Below the pieces are notes generated by a model. The model did not search any database. It worked only from the letters and a program-made list of their open reading frames with translations, and was not told the DNA's origin. From assembly GCA_037953625.1 (NCBI GenBank), contig CM075653.1:6448001-6512000 (forward strand): a stretch of 64,000 bases of DNA, written 5' to 3'. The position numbers and the translations under genes are program-made. The stretch comes from Crotalaria pallida (Eukaryota > Streptophyta > Magnoliopsida > Fabales > Fabaceae). The number at the start of each line of letters is the position of its first letter. Position 1 is the first letter of the stretch. Shown in pieces: positions 32,709-44,363 of the stretch.

Positions 32709-35700
32709 CTATTGTTCTTCTACTTCCTCATTAACCTGATGCACCCCATCTCCACCACCTTTTGCTGCGGTCGGCTTCTTATGTTTCTTACTTCTGGCTT
32801 TCTTCGCCTTCATGCGGCGTTTCTTCTCGTTTGCGTCCACCCATTTGTAGTCTGAAGGTATGATGAAAGGGTCAACTTCATCCTTATATCTGTGACTATC
32901 AGAATCACTGGACTGCCCTCCGCGACTTCCTTTCATCCATGAAATCCATGATGTAGAGCTGTCTAGCTCCTTGGATTTGGCATCCTGGAAATGGGCTGGG
33001 CTGGACAGCGGAGTTGAGAACTCCTCTACTGGTTGAAGCTCCTCAAATTTAGTAAAAGTGACGAGCACCCGAATAGTGGGGACTATCGGGATAGCAACCT
33101 GAGTAGCACCACAGATTATTAACATTAACATTCAAAACAGAATTCTTTAAAGAACACAAGCATGTATGGCGGACAAGGAAGCATGGACACATACACAGGA
33201 TATGGTTATGACGTGAGTAGTTCGGATGAGAAAATAAATATTAAATAATTGACGGACATATAGATGAAAAATATCTAAAAAAGTATCCAAGTGTCCAATA
33301 TGATACTATCAGATAATGGTGACAACCATTTTGAAGTATCAGTACTTCATAGATGCCGAACATGCCTCAACAAAGACAGTGGCACAAAAAAAGAATCAAC
33401 ATGCATAACAATATACAATTACATGTACAAAATATTATACGTATCACGTACTGGTACAACAACCATTTCGAAGTGTCAATGCTTTATAGATGCCGAACAT
33501 GCCAACATATACAGTGACACAACAAAAAGAGTCGACATGCATAGCAATATACAATTACATGTACAAAATATTACACACCCATCTCCACACTCAGCAATTA
33601 ACCACCAACATCTAGACAGGTAGAAATTAGGATCAATATCACTGCGCCACCACCCAAACACAACTCGATTTCTTTACATTATGATAAGCTAACCTACTGA
33701 TAGTCTAACTCAGTCAACTGAGATATAAAACTAACCCGTGATGGGACAAGTCTAAGTGTAATAATCTTCCAATTTTGTCTGGTAACAATAAAAACTCCTC
33801 ATTAATCAAAACAAAATAAAAGAGAGGGACAAAAATTGAAAAGTGGACAAAAACACTCAAACTTATTGTGTTATTCAAACAGCAGCAGCAAATATTGGTT
33901 TTGCACATGAAACAGCCTTCTATCATATCACAGTAGCTTCACATAGTTTAAAATAACATTAACAGTAAGAGAAGTATTACTTATCATATAACGCAGTTAT
34001 ATTTGTTCAATGAAACACTTATGATCTGGTCATGCTAAAATATCAGTACAAGAATGACCAGATAATAGAAACACTGAAATGGAGTCATGTCAGTCAGAAT
34101 CTCATCAACGTTGAGAAACCTAAGTAACTCGGCAACTTCAGAGAAAATTAAAATATTCATCAGGGATGTAGATGCTAAGATATATACACTTAACTCACTC
34201 TCTCTCCCTCTGCCATAAAAGGCAGCTAAAAGGTATTATGAGCATGTTGTAACTCAAGAAAGCATGGCAACAGTGCAAAAAAATTGAGAACTAAAGGTCA
34301 TGTCTTCGAATTACCTTGACGGGAAAAGTTCCATGAGGAAGCTTAGTTGTCAAAAGCTCTCTGAGTCTTCTAACTGCCTTAACCTTATTTGCTAAGATGT
34401 CGAGTAGAGGCAGAAGCTCGTCCGTTTTCAAAGGGAAGTCTGGCGTCAACCACAAGACAGGTCTTAAACCCTTTTTATACTCGCTCTCATTCTTAGACTC
34501 ACTGACTGCTCCTTTTTTCTTCTTCTTTCTAATATTTTTATCTTTTCCCTTCTTGGTGTCTCCACTATCATCCTTCAGAACTTCGGATGCGGACTTTTGC
34601 GGATCACCTGATCTCTGGTTGCTACCTTCTGGGCCAAACTTTGAATTTTTCTTAGAAGTTTTGGAGTCCTCGGGGTCATCAATGCCACTCTTCAAGTTTT
34701 TCTTGTTCCAACCAAACCAGCTCTTCTTCTCTTTAACCACACTATTGGCTTCAGAATTCTCAAAGGAAGAAGTTGCAGAACCATTTTCTTGACCATCAAA
34801 GCCTCCATGTTCCTCATCCTCACATATGCCATCGTTATTTCCCATATGTAGTGCAGAGTCCAATTGCTTTCTTTCCTCAGCAGTCAATACATCATCATAC
34901 TCTTCATTATTTTCCCCAGCCATCATGCTCTCTCCATCCTCAACAGCAAAAAGCTCTTCATCTGTCATAGCACCAGGAACCCGCCTTGACTTCACACTGA
35001 CCATCACATGAAGCATGTCATAAACTTTAGCCTTCCAATTCCCTACCATCTCAGTCTTCTCTTGGCGCCTCCAATTCAAATGGGGAATGAGCTCAGCCTG
35101 AGTAACATCAATACCAGGTCTATACATATTTGTCTGAGACATCAAGGCAACTTCATGAGCAACTTCAGCTTCGGTCGGTTGTGTACCAGCTCCTTCCAAA
35201 GCATTAGTAATTTCTTTCTCCTTATGAGAAAGAGCAAGCAAAGAACCAGGTGGCACAGTTATATTACCATCCTCGGAAGCATAGCCCTCTCCAAGGAACA
35301 AAAATGTTTGGTCTGATCGTTGGATGCGTAAACCATCAAAACCGGCAAGGGTCATATCAGCACGGAGATTAGAACCACGCTTCCAAATCCGATAAGTATC
35401 TGAAGGGGCTATGCGCCCAATAAAAGGAATGACAGAACTCTCAAAATGGAAAGTTATCTCCATATAAAAATCACGAATTCGAGTTGCTGATGCAACAATG
35501 CGGGGAAGTCTACGACACCATTTGGCCCAAGCCAGAGGTTGATAGTGACGTGCAATAATCATGGCAATCACTTCCTCTCGATTGCACACTGCTTCTTGAA
35601 GAGCACTCCAACCATGCTCATTCTGTAGACTCCAGTCCGCACCAGCAGCCATCAAAATCTCAGCAGATACTGGATCCCTCAGACGCACTGCAAGGTGAAG

Positions 35701-35997
35701 AGGGGTCTCCCTACCAGGAACATCACGGCGATCAATAACAGCCGAAACATCATCCGCTCGAAGTTCAGCAGCAAGAGATTCAGCTTCTGTATTGATCTCT
35801 CCAGCCTTAGCAAGCCGAGGGAGGGAGGAAACAATGCGGCGCAGCGCAGTATGGTCTCGCCTGGCAACTGCCAAGTGAGCAGGACTTTGTACATATTTTG
35901 ATAAATCTTCTACCGATTTGTCTCCTGCCTCTCTCTTTTCCCTTCTTGACGATCCCACACTACCACCACCATCATGAACAGATCCATTTGCTTCCAT
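32709..35997 (-). CDS. Ankyrin-repeat protein with GPCR-chaperone domain (ANKRD13-like)
   Basis: Two coding exons, 35997-34315 and 33098-32709, are joined in phase (FPVK, VAIPIVP) across a 1.2-kb GT-AG intron, giving about 690 aa. The N-terminus (about 1-60) is Gly/Lys-rich. Ankyrin repeats follow at about 38-145 (SPAHLAVARRDHTALRRIV, ETPLHLAVRLRDPVSAEIL, GWSALQEAV). From about 150 is the GPCR-chaperone domain (PF11904), with ARHYQPLAWAKWCRRLP, DTYRIWKRGSNLRADMTLAG and RSDQTFLFLGEG. A charged Lys/Ser-rich linker (about 400-510) precedes the conserved end (LWLTPDFPLKTDELLPLLDI, then RVLVTFTKFEEL and a basic KKRRMKAKKARSKK tail). Animal relatives act in ER exit or endosomal sorting of receptors; the plant role is not established. 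The frame is intact throughout, so I read it as functional. It is transcribed away from the MITE cluster. Confidence 0.93.
33099..34314 (-). other. Intron of the ankyrin/GPCR-chaperone gene
   Basis: Bounded by GTAATTCG (donor, 34314) and GCTACTCAG (acceptor, 33099). It contains a diverged direct repeat of about 125-130 bp (about 33325-33440 and 33455-33570, sharing ATAGATGCCGAACATGCC and ACAATTACATGTACAAAATATTA). No nested gene is seen. Confidence 0.8.
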
Positions 35998-36900
35998 GGT
36001 AATGGTAGGTCAATCTCCAGTTATAAAGAAGAAATACCACAAGTGTGGCTCATGCCCTTCCTTTTCTTTTACTTTTCAACAACTGCAAGCAATTTCCGCA
36101 GTCCGAATGACAAAGGAAGACCACCAAAACTAACACTGATTTTCTGCACAATTTTAATCTCTTCCCTGCGATAACGAACCTTCACTATCAAAATTTCCAA
36201 AGATTACTCCAACCATACAAAATGATTAATAAACAAAAATACAAGACTTGGAAATTGCTCCAAATTGAAGTGTTCTTGCTCCTAACTGAACCGTTTTCGC
36301 TTCAAATTCTTTCACTATTCCTGTTATACCCTCGATTTTTTTGAGCTTAACTCCTCGAATTCCAAGTGTAAAAGCTGATACTGTGGTTCATAAGAACCCC
36401 CAATCAGATGAAATCTGCAAACAAAAGCAAGCATGAGTCAAAACCCACAACACAGTAACACTACCAAACAATAAATTAGACAAAAACGCTCAGATTTATT
36501 ACACCCACTAAGCACTTTTTAGCATGTGCCAAATTGTAACCACCACTCATAAAGCAAAAAAAAAAAAAAAAAAAAAATCATTTTTTAACAAAAAATTCAA
36601 TTTTTTTAATAAAAAATTCAAATTACAGAGTTGATTGACATGGGAGAAGCAAAATTAACCTAGAAAATTGAAGATCTGTGATGATTATTCTAGTTAGCTA
36701 CAAATTACAATAACCATAGAGATTAAATTGAGAATTAAGAATGGAATAAAGTACCTGGGGTGGTGAGAAATCAACGGAAGAAGAGGGAAAATCGCGGGAA
36801 TTGAGTTGGATCGAGTGATTTAGGGTTTGGGGAATTGAGTTGAAGAAGAAGAAACACTGAGAGAGAAAGAAAGAAAGAAGAGAAATTGAAATGAATTGAA
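35998..36900 (-). promoter_or_regulatory. 5' UTR with leader intron, and promoter of the ankyrin gene
   Basis: A GT-AG intron is readable on the minus strand at 36754-36415 (CCCCAG, GTAC donor; TTTGCAG, ATTTC acceptor). It leaves a leader exon upstream of 36755 and a second leader segment at 36414-35998 before the ATG. CT-rich sequence (36840-36920 minus strand) is typical of the transcription start area. An A-run of about 25 bp lies within the intron near 36549. Inferred, without transcript evidence. Confidence 0.55.
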
Positions 36901-36959
36901 AGAAGGTTAGAGAGAGAAAGATGATCGGACGGTGGGAATGGGATAAAGGGAGTTAGGAT

Positions 36960-37646
36960 CTAACGGTGAGGATGAATGGTGAGGGATGAGAACATTTAAT
37001 GTTGTGACAAATGACAATTCAAGAAAGACAAGAGCTCCAAGATGGCAAGTGATGGTAACAATGTTTCCTAGTAGTTATCCCTCAAAATTGCTTTTCCACC
37101 AAGAAAATCCAAGAATTTTTACAAGTGTTCATATACACCCTCCTTCTGTACACGTAAGACAACCCAGTTGGTGGCTACAGGAACACTTAGGTGCAGGAAC
37201 ACTTACGATTTCCCCCTTCTCAGGTCATGGGTTCTAATCCCAGACTTCTTATGTAAACAAAAAAAAAATATACACCCTCCTCCTTTGTTACGGACATCAT
37301 TTTGGTAGAATTGATGTCCTTTCTTATAAATCGTTTTAAAATATTTAAGTAGTATTAAAGAATTTATTTTAAATACATCCCTCATAATTGTATATGGTTG
37401 ATAGGGTAATAATTACAACAGAGAGAAAAATGAATAAAGTTTAAAATTTTAAATAGGGGTAACTTTGGAATAACAACATATTTTTTGATAAATTTTGAGA
37501 GTAATAATTACTTTTCTTAATCTGCGTGTATTAGGTAAACGTGATTTATATCAAGGGAAAGATGGAGTAAATTTTAGAAGGACATGTTAGGACATTTGTT
37601 AAATATACTAACAATAGAAAAATACTTCCTCCAATCTCTAATATAA
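36960..37646. other. Intergenic, with MITE fragments
   Basis: No gene. TACACCCTCC occurs at about 37134 and 37271, and a GATGGAGTAA end at about 37563, suggesting decayed Stowaway-like ends. GGGTTCTAATCCC (37228-37240) before an A-run resembles a tRNA B box of a SINE, but no A box is evident. Confidence 0.4.
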
Positions 37647-37651
37647 GAAAA

Positions 37652-38201
37652 TTGGCAAAACTGTTTGAATGGTCCCCCAAGTTATTTATTTGTTCCAATC
37701 TGATCATCTAAGTCATTTTCGTTTGAAAGTGGTCCCCTAACTCATGTAACGTTAGCATCATTAGTTCTTTCCGTCCATTACCTCCTAACATCGTCTATTT
37801 AAGTTGACATGACAGGCAGAGTGCCCAACGTGGGCAATTTACATGTACCCTCTCTTTTACCACGTTAAAAGTTTAAAATGGTGGAGTGAAACAATGTTGT
37901 TTTGGTGCTTGAAGCCACTTGCTTCATCTCCTCCTTTCTTCCATGAGAAGCATTCTTAGCTAAGAGAGAAAAGTACTAAACTTTGAAGGGAAAATAGAGG
38001 GTTGCTAGGGCATTTGCCGAGAGAGAACGAACTGCAACATTGTCGTTGATTGTGAGCGTGATAGGAAATTCGTTCATGAACGGAAAGGACTAATTGTGCT
38101 AAGGTTACATGAGTTAGGGGACCACTTTAAAACGAAAATGACTAGGGGACCAGATTGGAACAAAAAAATGACTTAGGGGACCAACCGAGCTATTTTGCCA
38201 A
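37652..38201. mobile_element. 550-bp foldback/MITE element with TSD GAAAA
   Basis: The ends are TTGGCAAAA and TTTTGCCAA, flanked by GAAAA (37647-37651 and 38202-38206). The terminal inverted repeat extends for about 90 bp (GGTCCCCTAACTCATGTAAC at about 37731 against GTTACATGAGTTAGGGGACC at about 38104). It sits inside an older TIR element: CTTCCTCCAATCTCTAATATAAG before it resumes as AAATTCATACAACTT after it. Non-coding. Confidence 0.82.
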
Positions 38202-38248
38202 GAAAATTCATACAACTTTTCTTGGTCTCTAATACAAGAAAAAGTTAA

Positions 38249-38602
38249 CTACTTCCTCCGTTTCACTATGTTTGGCATTTTAGACCTCAGCACACAGATT
38301 AAGAAAATATTAATTATTGTAAGTATTATGTATAGTTAGTCCAAAATGTCTCTATTTAATCCTTATTGAAAATTGTAGTAGTATTTAATTTTTATTAATA
38401 AGTGTGTCCATTAATTAGTGTATAGTAGTTTAGAGATGAGAGAGATGATAAAAGTAGAATTAACGAGGAGTAAAAAAAATGATTGAATGAAACGTTAAAA
38501 TTGAAAGAAAAAAATATGTTTGTGTATTGAAAAAGTAAAAGGCCAAACAATATGAAACAATAAAAAATGGTTAAAAGGCCAAACATAGTGAAATGGATGG
38601 AG
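38249..38602. mobile_element. Stowaway-like MITE
   Basis: CTACTTCCTCCGTTTCACTATGTTTGGC at the left mirrors GCCAAACATAGTGAAATGGATGGAGTA at the right, about 27 bp of TIR. The internal ORFs on the minus strand are AT-rich noise. Confidence 0.78.
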
Positions 38603-38884
38603 TAACTTTTTATTCCCAATACAATCATTCCTAAAATGTTTATAGAAAATAGTGATCTCGTTTATTTTTTGTTTCATTCACAATGCAACTTTCCTAAAGT
38701 AGCAATATTTTTTACGATTTTGATCAAATTAAATACATTCAATTAACTTTTTTAATATGTGTGATTTCAGTTATTTTTTCTTATAATAGGGACCGGATGG
38801 AGTAATCATAATTGTGCATTTTTTCGATGTCTCGGGAAATGCATCAAGGACATTTGTTAGCATTTGTCAATTTTCGAACTGGTT

Positions 38885-39005
38885 ACTCCCTCCGGTCCCT
38901 AATATAAACACCATTTGACCAATTTCATTCCCTTTAAAAAAGTTAGTTAATATTGTTAGTGATATTGAAAATGTAAAATATTTGGTATACTTTTTATACG
39001 GTGTG
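38885..39005. mobile_element. Stowaway-like MITE, left part only
   Basis: It begins CTCCCTCCGGTCCCTAATATAAACACC, preceded by TA. No matching right end was found, so it is truncated near 39005. Confidence 0.5.
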
Positions 39006-39086
39006 GTATTTTATTTAGGGTCTTGGTAACAAATGTCCTTAGGGCATTTGTTAAGATTACTAGTAAACCAAACGCAGTAATAATTA

Positions 39087-39363
39087 CTACCTCCGTCCCT
39101 AATTATAAGGTCCTTTTGGGAGATTTCATGTCCATTAAGAAAGTGGAATAATTTAGTTAATTGTATTGGAAATGTGAACTTTTGATATGTATTTTCAAAA
39201 TTACTCCTATTAATATTATTGAGAATCTAAAAAGTGTTAAATAAATAGGGGTGTTTGTGGAAAAAAAATAATTAATGCTCATTGAAAATTGGTAAAGGGC
39301 CTTATAAATAGGGACAAAATAAAAGTGTTAAGAGGACCTTATAATTAGGGACGGAGGGAGTAG
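39087..39363. mobile_element. Stowaway-like MITE with TA target duplication
   Basis: CTACCTCCGTCCCTAATTATAAGG and CCTTATAATTAGGGACGGAGGGAGTAG are near-perfect inverted ends. TA is present at 39085-39086 and 39364-39365. 277 bp, non-coding. Confidence 0.88.
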
Positions 39364-39898
39364 TATTTTTACTCCTACATTGCAATATAATACTCATTCA
39401 TGTTTGCTATATAAGGAAAAAAACATACAGTATTTTTTTTTAAGTTTAAAATATATATTAAGAAAAAGTTAATTAATTTTTTTTAATTTTTTTTCATTTT
39501 CAATATTCCTTTCTTAAAATACTTTTATTTTAAAAAAAATTGGATAAAATTAAATATAATTAATTAAACTCCTTAATAAACATAGTTTTAGTTTTTTTTT
39601 TTTCCTATATTGCAAACCAGACGAAGTAATAATTAGTATTCTATTAATTTTGTGGAAACATTTATTTTGTGGAAGAAATTTTTTTTGTAGAAAGACTTAT
39701 ACCGCTTCATGTTAATGTAAGTTCCTTTTGAAAAAAATAAATAAAATTGATTTTTAATGTAAGTTCCACTTTAAATTTTTAGTGATATTAATTATTTTTT
39801 TTATTTATTCAACATTTTTTAGAGTCTTAATAATAATTATAAGGATAATTTTTAAAAGTATATTAAAAATTTACATTTTCAATACTACTAATAATATA

Positions 39899-40186
39899 CT
39901 CCCTCCGTTCCTTTTTAAGTGTCGTTTTTTGGAGAGTTATTTTGTTTCTTTTTATCTGTCATATTGAGAAATTCAAGAGTGTAATAAATGCTATTTTCCA
40001 TGTTTGCCCCTATTTAATAAGTCTTGATTTACGTAAGTAGTGGAGAAAAATTAATGATTATAGAAAGAGAAAGGGTATAGTGGGAAAAAACATAATTAAT
40101 GTATTGGAAATCTAAGTAATGATTGATTTTCTTAAGGAACGTGTTTTTTTTTAAATATGACAGATAAAGAGGAACGGAGGGAGCAG
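39899..40186. mobile_element. Stowaway-like MITE with TA target duplication
   Basis: It starts CTCCCTCCGTTCC and ends GGAACGGAGGGAGCAG, with TA at 39897-39898 and 40187-40188. TATCTGTCAT near 39953 pairs with ATGACAGATAA near 40157, extending the inverted repeat. 288 bp. Confidence 0.85.
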
Positions 40187-40188
40187 TA

Positions 40189-42267
40189 ACTTTCTTTAAA
40201 ATGTTGTAATTAAGTAAGGAACGGAGTAATTGAGTATGGAAGGTCTTCATTTATGGTGACTTAAATGCCAGCATCATTCATTGCTACTTGCTAGTTACCT
40301 GCCGAGCAAGAGTTCATCATAAACCATCATTGTTACTTAATGTATGCGTACCTTGAAATACAGGGAAACTTATAACAGGTTTATTTGCCAGTGTTTCACT
40401 TTTGTCTAGCGACTACTCAAATGTGTAGTATAGTAGTATATTTTTCTAGGATCAAAGCATGGTAGTAACTAAAATGTTTTTTTTTTTCTCTTATGTAGAA
40501 ATTAAATCATTGGTAGTATCATCTATTTGATTTATAAGAGACTATTTTTTTTTATGACATCATCACATCTAAGCAAAACTCTTTCAAACAGTAATATTTT
40601 TATTTACATGTGCATGAATTCAGATATCAAACTTAAAGTTTGAGCTTTGTTACCCAAAAAACATTTAGTAAAATGGGGCATCTTGCATATGCACCTCCTT
40701 TTGGCAGCTGAGATGGAGTTCTATATATAATATATGTGACTCTTAGTGGGTTGTTTTTATCATTGTATAATGGATATAGGCTAATAAGTGTTAAAAAATA
40801 ATGAATTTAATATACTTTTACCTGAGAAGGTGATTTTGCAGAAAGGCATAGGAATGTTTTCGTTTGATCTCCACAATTGGATCAATCTCTATAAAAATCA
40901 AGACTCTTCTTCACTAGTGACGAATCTTTAGATGAGCAAATACATATTATTAACAATACATTGCAAATGTTATTAGTCGATTTATCTAGTGGCTTGCACT
41001 TGTACTCTAAGAGTCTAAAGACATGTTTGCTTCAGCGTTTGCAAGCCGCAAACGCCCATTTCCCAACAGTTTCAATTTGGAGCTTTCAAATGAACGTGGT
41101 TTCCTAACGCGGATACAAACACGTACTAAGTTGTTGAGGCCTTGTGTTCGAATCCAAAAACCTTGGACCAATAGAATTTGATCTTGGATTTCAAGACCCA
41201 ACATTCAAAATCAAGCTGCACACTAATATTTTTATCAAGATCCATCGTCTAATTACACGATGCCTTCCCCCCTTCTCCAATTGAGATTAAGCCTTTGGAG
41301 ATCACCACCATCACCACGTCCAAAACTCATAATGTCGTCCTCTTCTAAGACATATTAAGGCGACTCATGCCTTGACGACTTCATCGATCGGTTGCTTGTG
41401 CCCTTACTTTACAAGGTTGTTTTGAGTGTAGGCCTTATCTAATTGGAAAATGTTTGGTGGACATCTATATGTCACGCCGAATGGCATGACACCCATATTC
41501 TACTATTTGGTCTTGCATAGAATTTTTAGGAGAGAGAAAAAATAATAGGTAAAGTACAAAATTAGGCGGTGATGCTAGAATCTGATGTACAAATAACACA
41601 GCTCTATCTAATTTGATCGACTTGAACTTCTTGAATATGTGGATAGGTGTTGGGTCTAATTGACTGAGATGATAGCTTGGCTAAATAGGTATTATTTATT
41701 AGTATGATTCAATTTATAGTACCTTATTTATTAGAAAAATTGGAAATGCAAATGGAAGGTTGGTGCTTTATTTTGTTGAATTTGCTAATTTAGTTTATAT
41801 TTATCAGCTTTGTAAACCCAACTAACATGGACATCTCACTTCACTTTTAGAACATTTTCCAATCGTTGTTAACATGGTTAACTGCTTTCTATTTCTTGTT
41901 CAACTTAGTTAACCCATGTTAATGTGAATAACATCGTAAAATTTTTAAACCTACATTTCCTTTTCAATTATATAAAAAAACATATAGTCTTCATATGAGG
42001 AAATACTATCTAAGACTAGATCTTGGTTTTGAATTTGATTACCCCTAATTGCTGATATGGTTAACGAAAACCACCTCAATCATGCCATGTATGAGTTGAC
42101 TAGGACCCATTGTTGAATGGCAAAACATACCCACCCCAGGCTCAGGTACACCAAACAAACAAAACTTTCTTATTCTTCGCTGTTGGGCTATATATAAAGT
42201 CTTCTTTGATCCTGGAACCATTCAATGTAGGACTTGGTACCTATTAACCGTGGCATATATCATACAT
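40189..42267. other. Intergenic, no gene seen
   Basis: AT-rich sequence with no credible ORF or splice-linked exon. About 41135-41155 (TTGTGTTCGAATCC) resembles a tRNA B box, perhaps from a SINE, without an A box. Nothing else stands out. Confidence 0.45.
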
Positions 42268-42527
42268 TGAGTGTGTTTGGTATGACAAGCTTATAGCTTA
42301 TCTAGTAACTTTTAGCTTATTGATTTGGTCAATAAGCTACTAGAGCTGTTTGGTGAACAAAAAATAAAATAAGCTTATAGCTTTCAAAAAGGAAGCTTAT
42401 AGCTTTTGAAAGCTAGCTTTTAGAAAGCTACATCAGGTAGCTTTGAGAAAAAAATAAGAGCTTTCAATAAATCATATTTCCATTTTACCCTTTTTTTATT
42501 AAATTATATTATTATTTATTCTGACCC

Positions 42528-43788
42528 TGTTTCGGACCGCTTTGTGCGATAAGTATGTGATTAATAAAAGAGATAACGGGTTCGTAAACTTGGTGAAGCT
42601 TTAGGCTTTCATTATATTGAAATGAGGTGCAGAGAGGTTGATACAAGGAAATGGCTCCCACATTTGTGGTATTTTTTCAGAGGAAGGAGTGTGCGTTTTG
42701 ACCTCACACCCCTCTCTTATACTACTAAGTCTTAAGCTTCAGAAGGGGATCTTCCTTTCCTTTTCATTGTAGGCTCTCTGTGTTGTGGCTGTTACTGGTT
42801 GCGGTGTTCTTGGGGGATTCTGACCATCCTCGTACCGCTTCGGATAGTAGTTGTCGGAGATGCACGCTCTCTGGCTTCTCCTCTTTTTCTGGACTTCTTT
42901 CTTTCTTGATACAATGAAGCATTCGTGCTCCTCTGCGTTAGTTTATTATTCATGTGAGCTTGTAGAGTTGATGGAGTGTGCTCTGGTTGTAGCTTCTCCC
43001 AATCCAGTTCTTCTTTTCTCCATATTTCTCATTGATGTTATTCTTGTGTCCTTCCTCTGAGTTTCAGAGGGAAGAACTATGAGTGTTTGTTGTGTTTTTT
43101 TGCTTTCCCCGTTTTTCTCTGGTACCCCTTCCTCCCGGGGGTTCTCTCTCTCTCTCCCCTCTCTCCGTCCTCTCCGTCCTCCGTCCCCCCTTTTGGAAGG
43201 AAAAGTTCCTCCTATTTATAATGGTGCTTTGGACCAGTGGTCCTTGGTTGCTCACCTCTTGTACGCTGGGTAATAGCACTTTGCATCATGTGCTCAGAGC
43301 ATCAATTCAGTGGTTTTGTCTTCTTTACCATTCTTGGCTTTGGCATTGATGATTACAGGGAAGTAAAGGGATTCAAGTCTTACTACCTTCAGCTTCGTCT
43401 TAGGTAGCCAAAAGATTCCCTCTTGACTTCCTCTGCGAGCCGTTGGAGTCTTGGGCGGTTGTGTCGCCTTTGTCTAATCATGTGTGCGCCTTCCACAAGC
43501 CTTGTTTCCTGTTCGCTCTTATTTATCATGACTTTCTCCCCAAGTTTCTATGACACCTGAGACGCTTTGGGAGGATATGTCATACTCGTTGTTACCAGTA
43601 CGTCTTGTTCTTCTCTCTGGGCACAACATCAAAATGTGACGTCTTGGCGACTGACGCCCTGGGCAGTTCCTGGTGCTTGCACGCCTTTCTCAGTATCTTT
43701 TACTGCTTTATTTTTTGTTTGACAATTCCTGGGCCCTCATATGATTTGGGCCTTGTAATTTGGACTACCAAATATTGAGGTATCAACA
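42528..43788 (+). repeat. 5' LTR of the PMD-carrying element
   Basis: 1261 bp, TGTTTCGGACCGC to TATCAACA. It contains a CT-rich tract (43140-43200) and CTCCTATTTATAATGG (about 43209), a TATA-like site. Short ORFs such as 42851-43060 recur in the 3' LTR and are probably not proteins. Confidence 0.9.
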
Positions 43789-44363
43789 ATTGCCCCCTTT
43801 GCAGTGAGAGGGGAAGAATTTCCTTCTCGGTGCAAATTCTATTTCTTGTCTTTTACTTGTTTCTTCTTTTCTCAGCTCTTTATTTCTCACTCTTCACCTT
43901 CTCTGTTATTCCTTCCAGTATCGCCTTTGATTTTCTGGGTAAAGCGTGTAGTGGAGGACGCCTTCGTATCACGAGTGTTTGTCTCCATACTTCCCCTGGT
44001 TTATTGGTCGCCTTGGAGTTTCAGCTTTTGAACTTGCCATTTGGTGGGGTCTTGTCAATAGGCCATCTTCTCGTGAGCTTTTCGTTTTCTCTTTCTTCTC
44101 ATTCTGCTGCTGCATTCGACGTGTCGTCAGGGGGAGAAGGCAATATCCCCCAGTCTCCAGTACTTGCACGTTTCCCCACGTTCCCTCCTTTACTCCTTCT
44201 TTTCAAAACTTCCTCCAAATTTTCAGTTTCTTCTTTCACTTCCACTCGTTCTCTTTCTCCTCTGTGTCTGAAACTTCCTTCTCTGAAAGCTTTCTCCGTT
44301 ACTTCTTTGTTCTTTGTTTTCCCGTCCTCCTCTGTTTACCCTTCTCTTGCATTTGCTGTCACC

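Noticed and set aside
37228..37260. tRNA-like B box before an A-run (possible SINE)
   Set aside because: No A box, no TSD identified.
43830..44363. Upstream extension of the PMD ORF to 43830
   Set aside because: Phe/Ser/Leu-rich leader without PMD similarity. ATG 44364 has better context and starts the conserved-looking protein.
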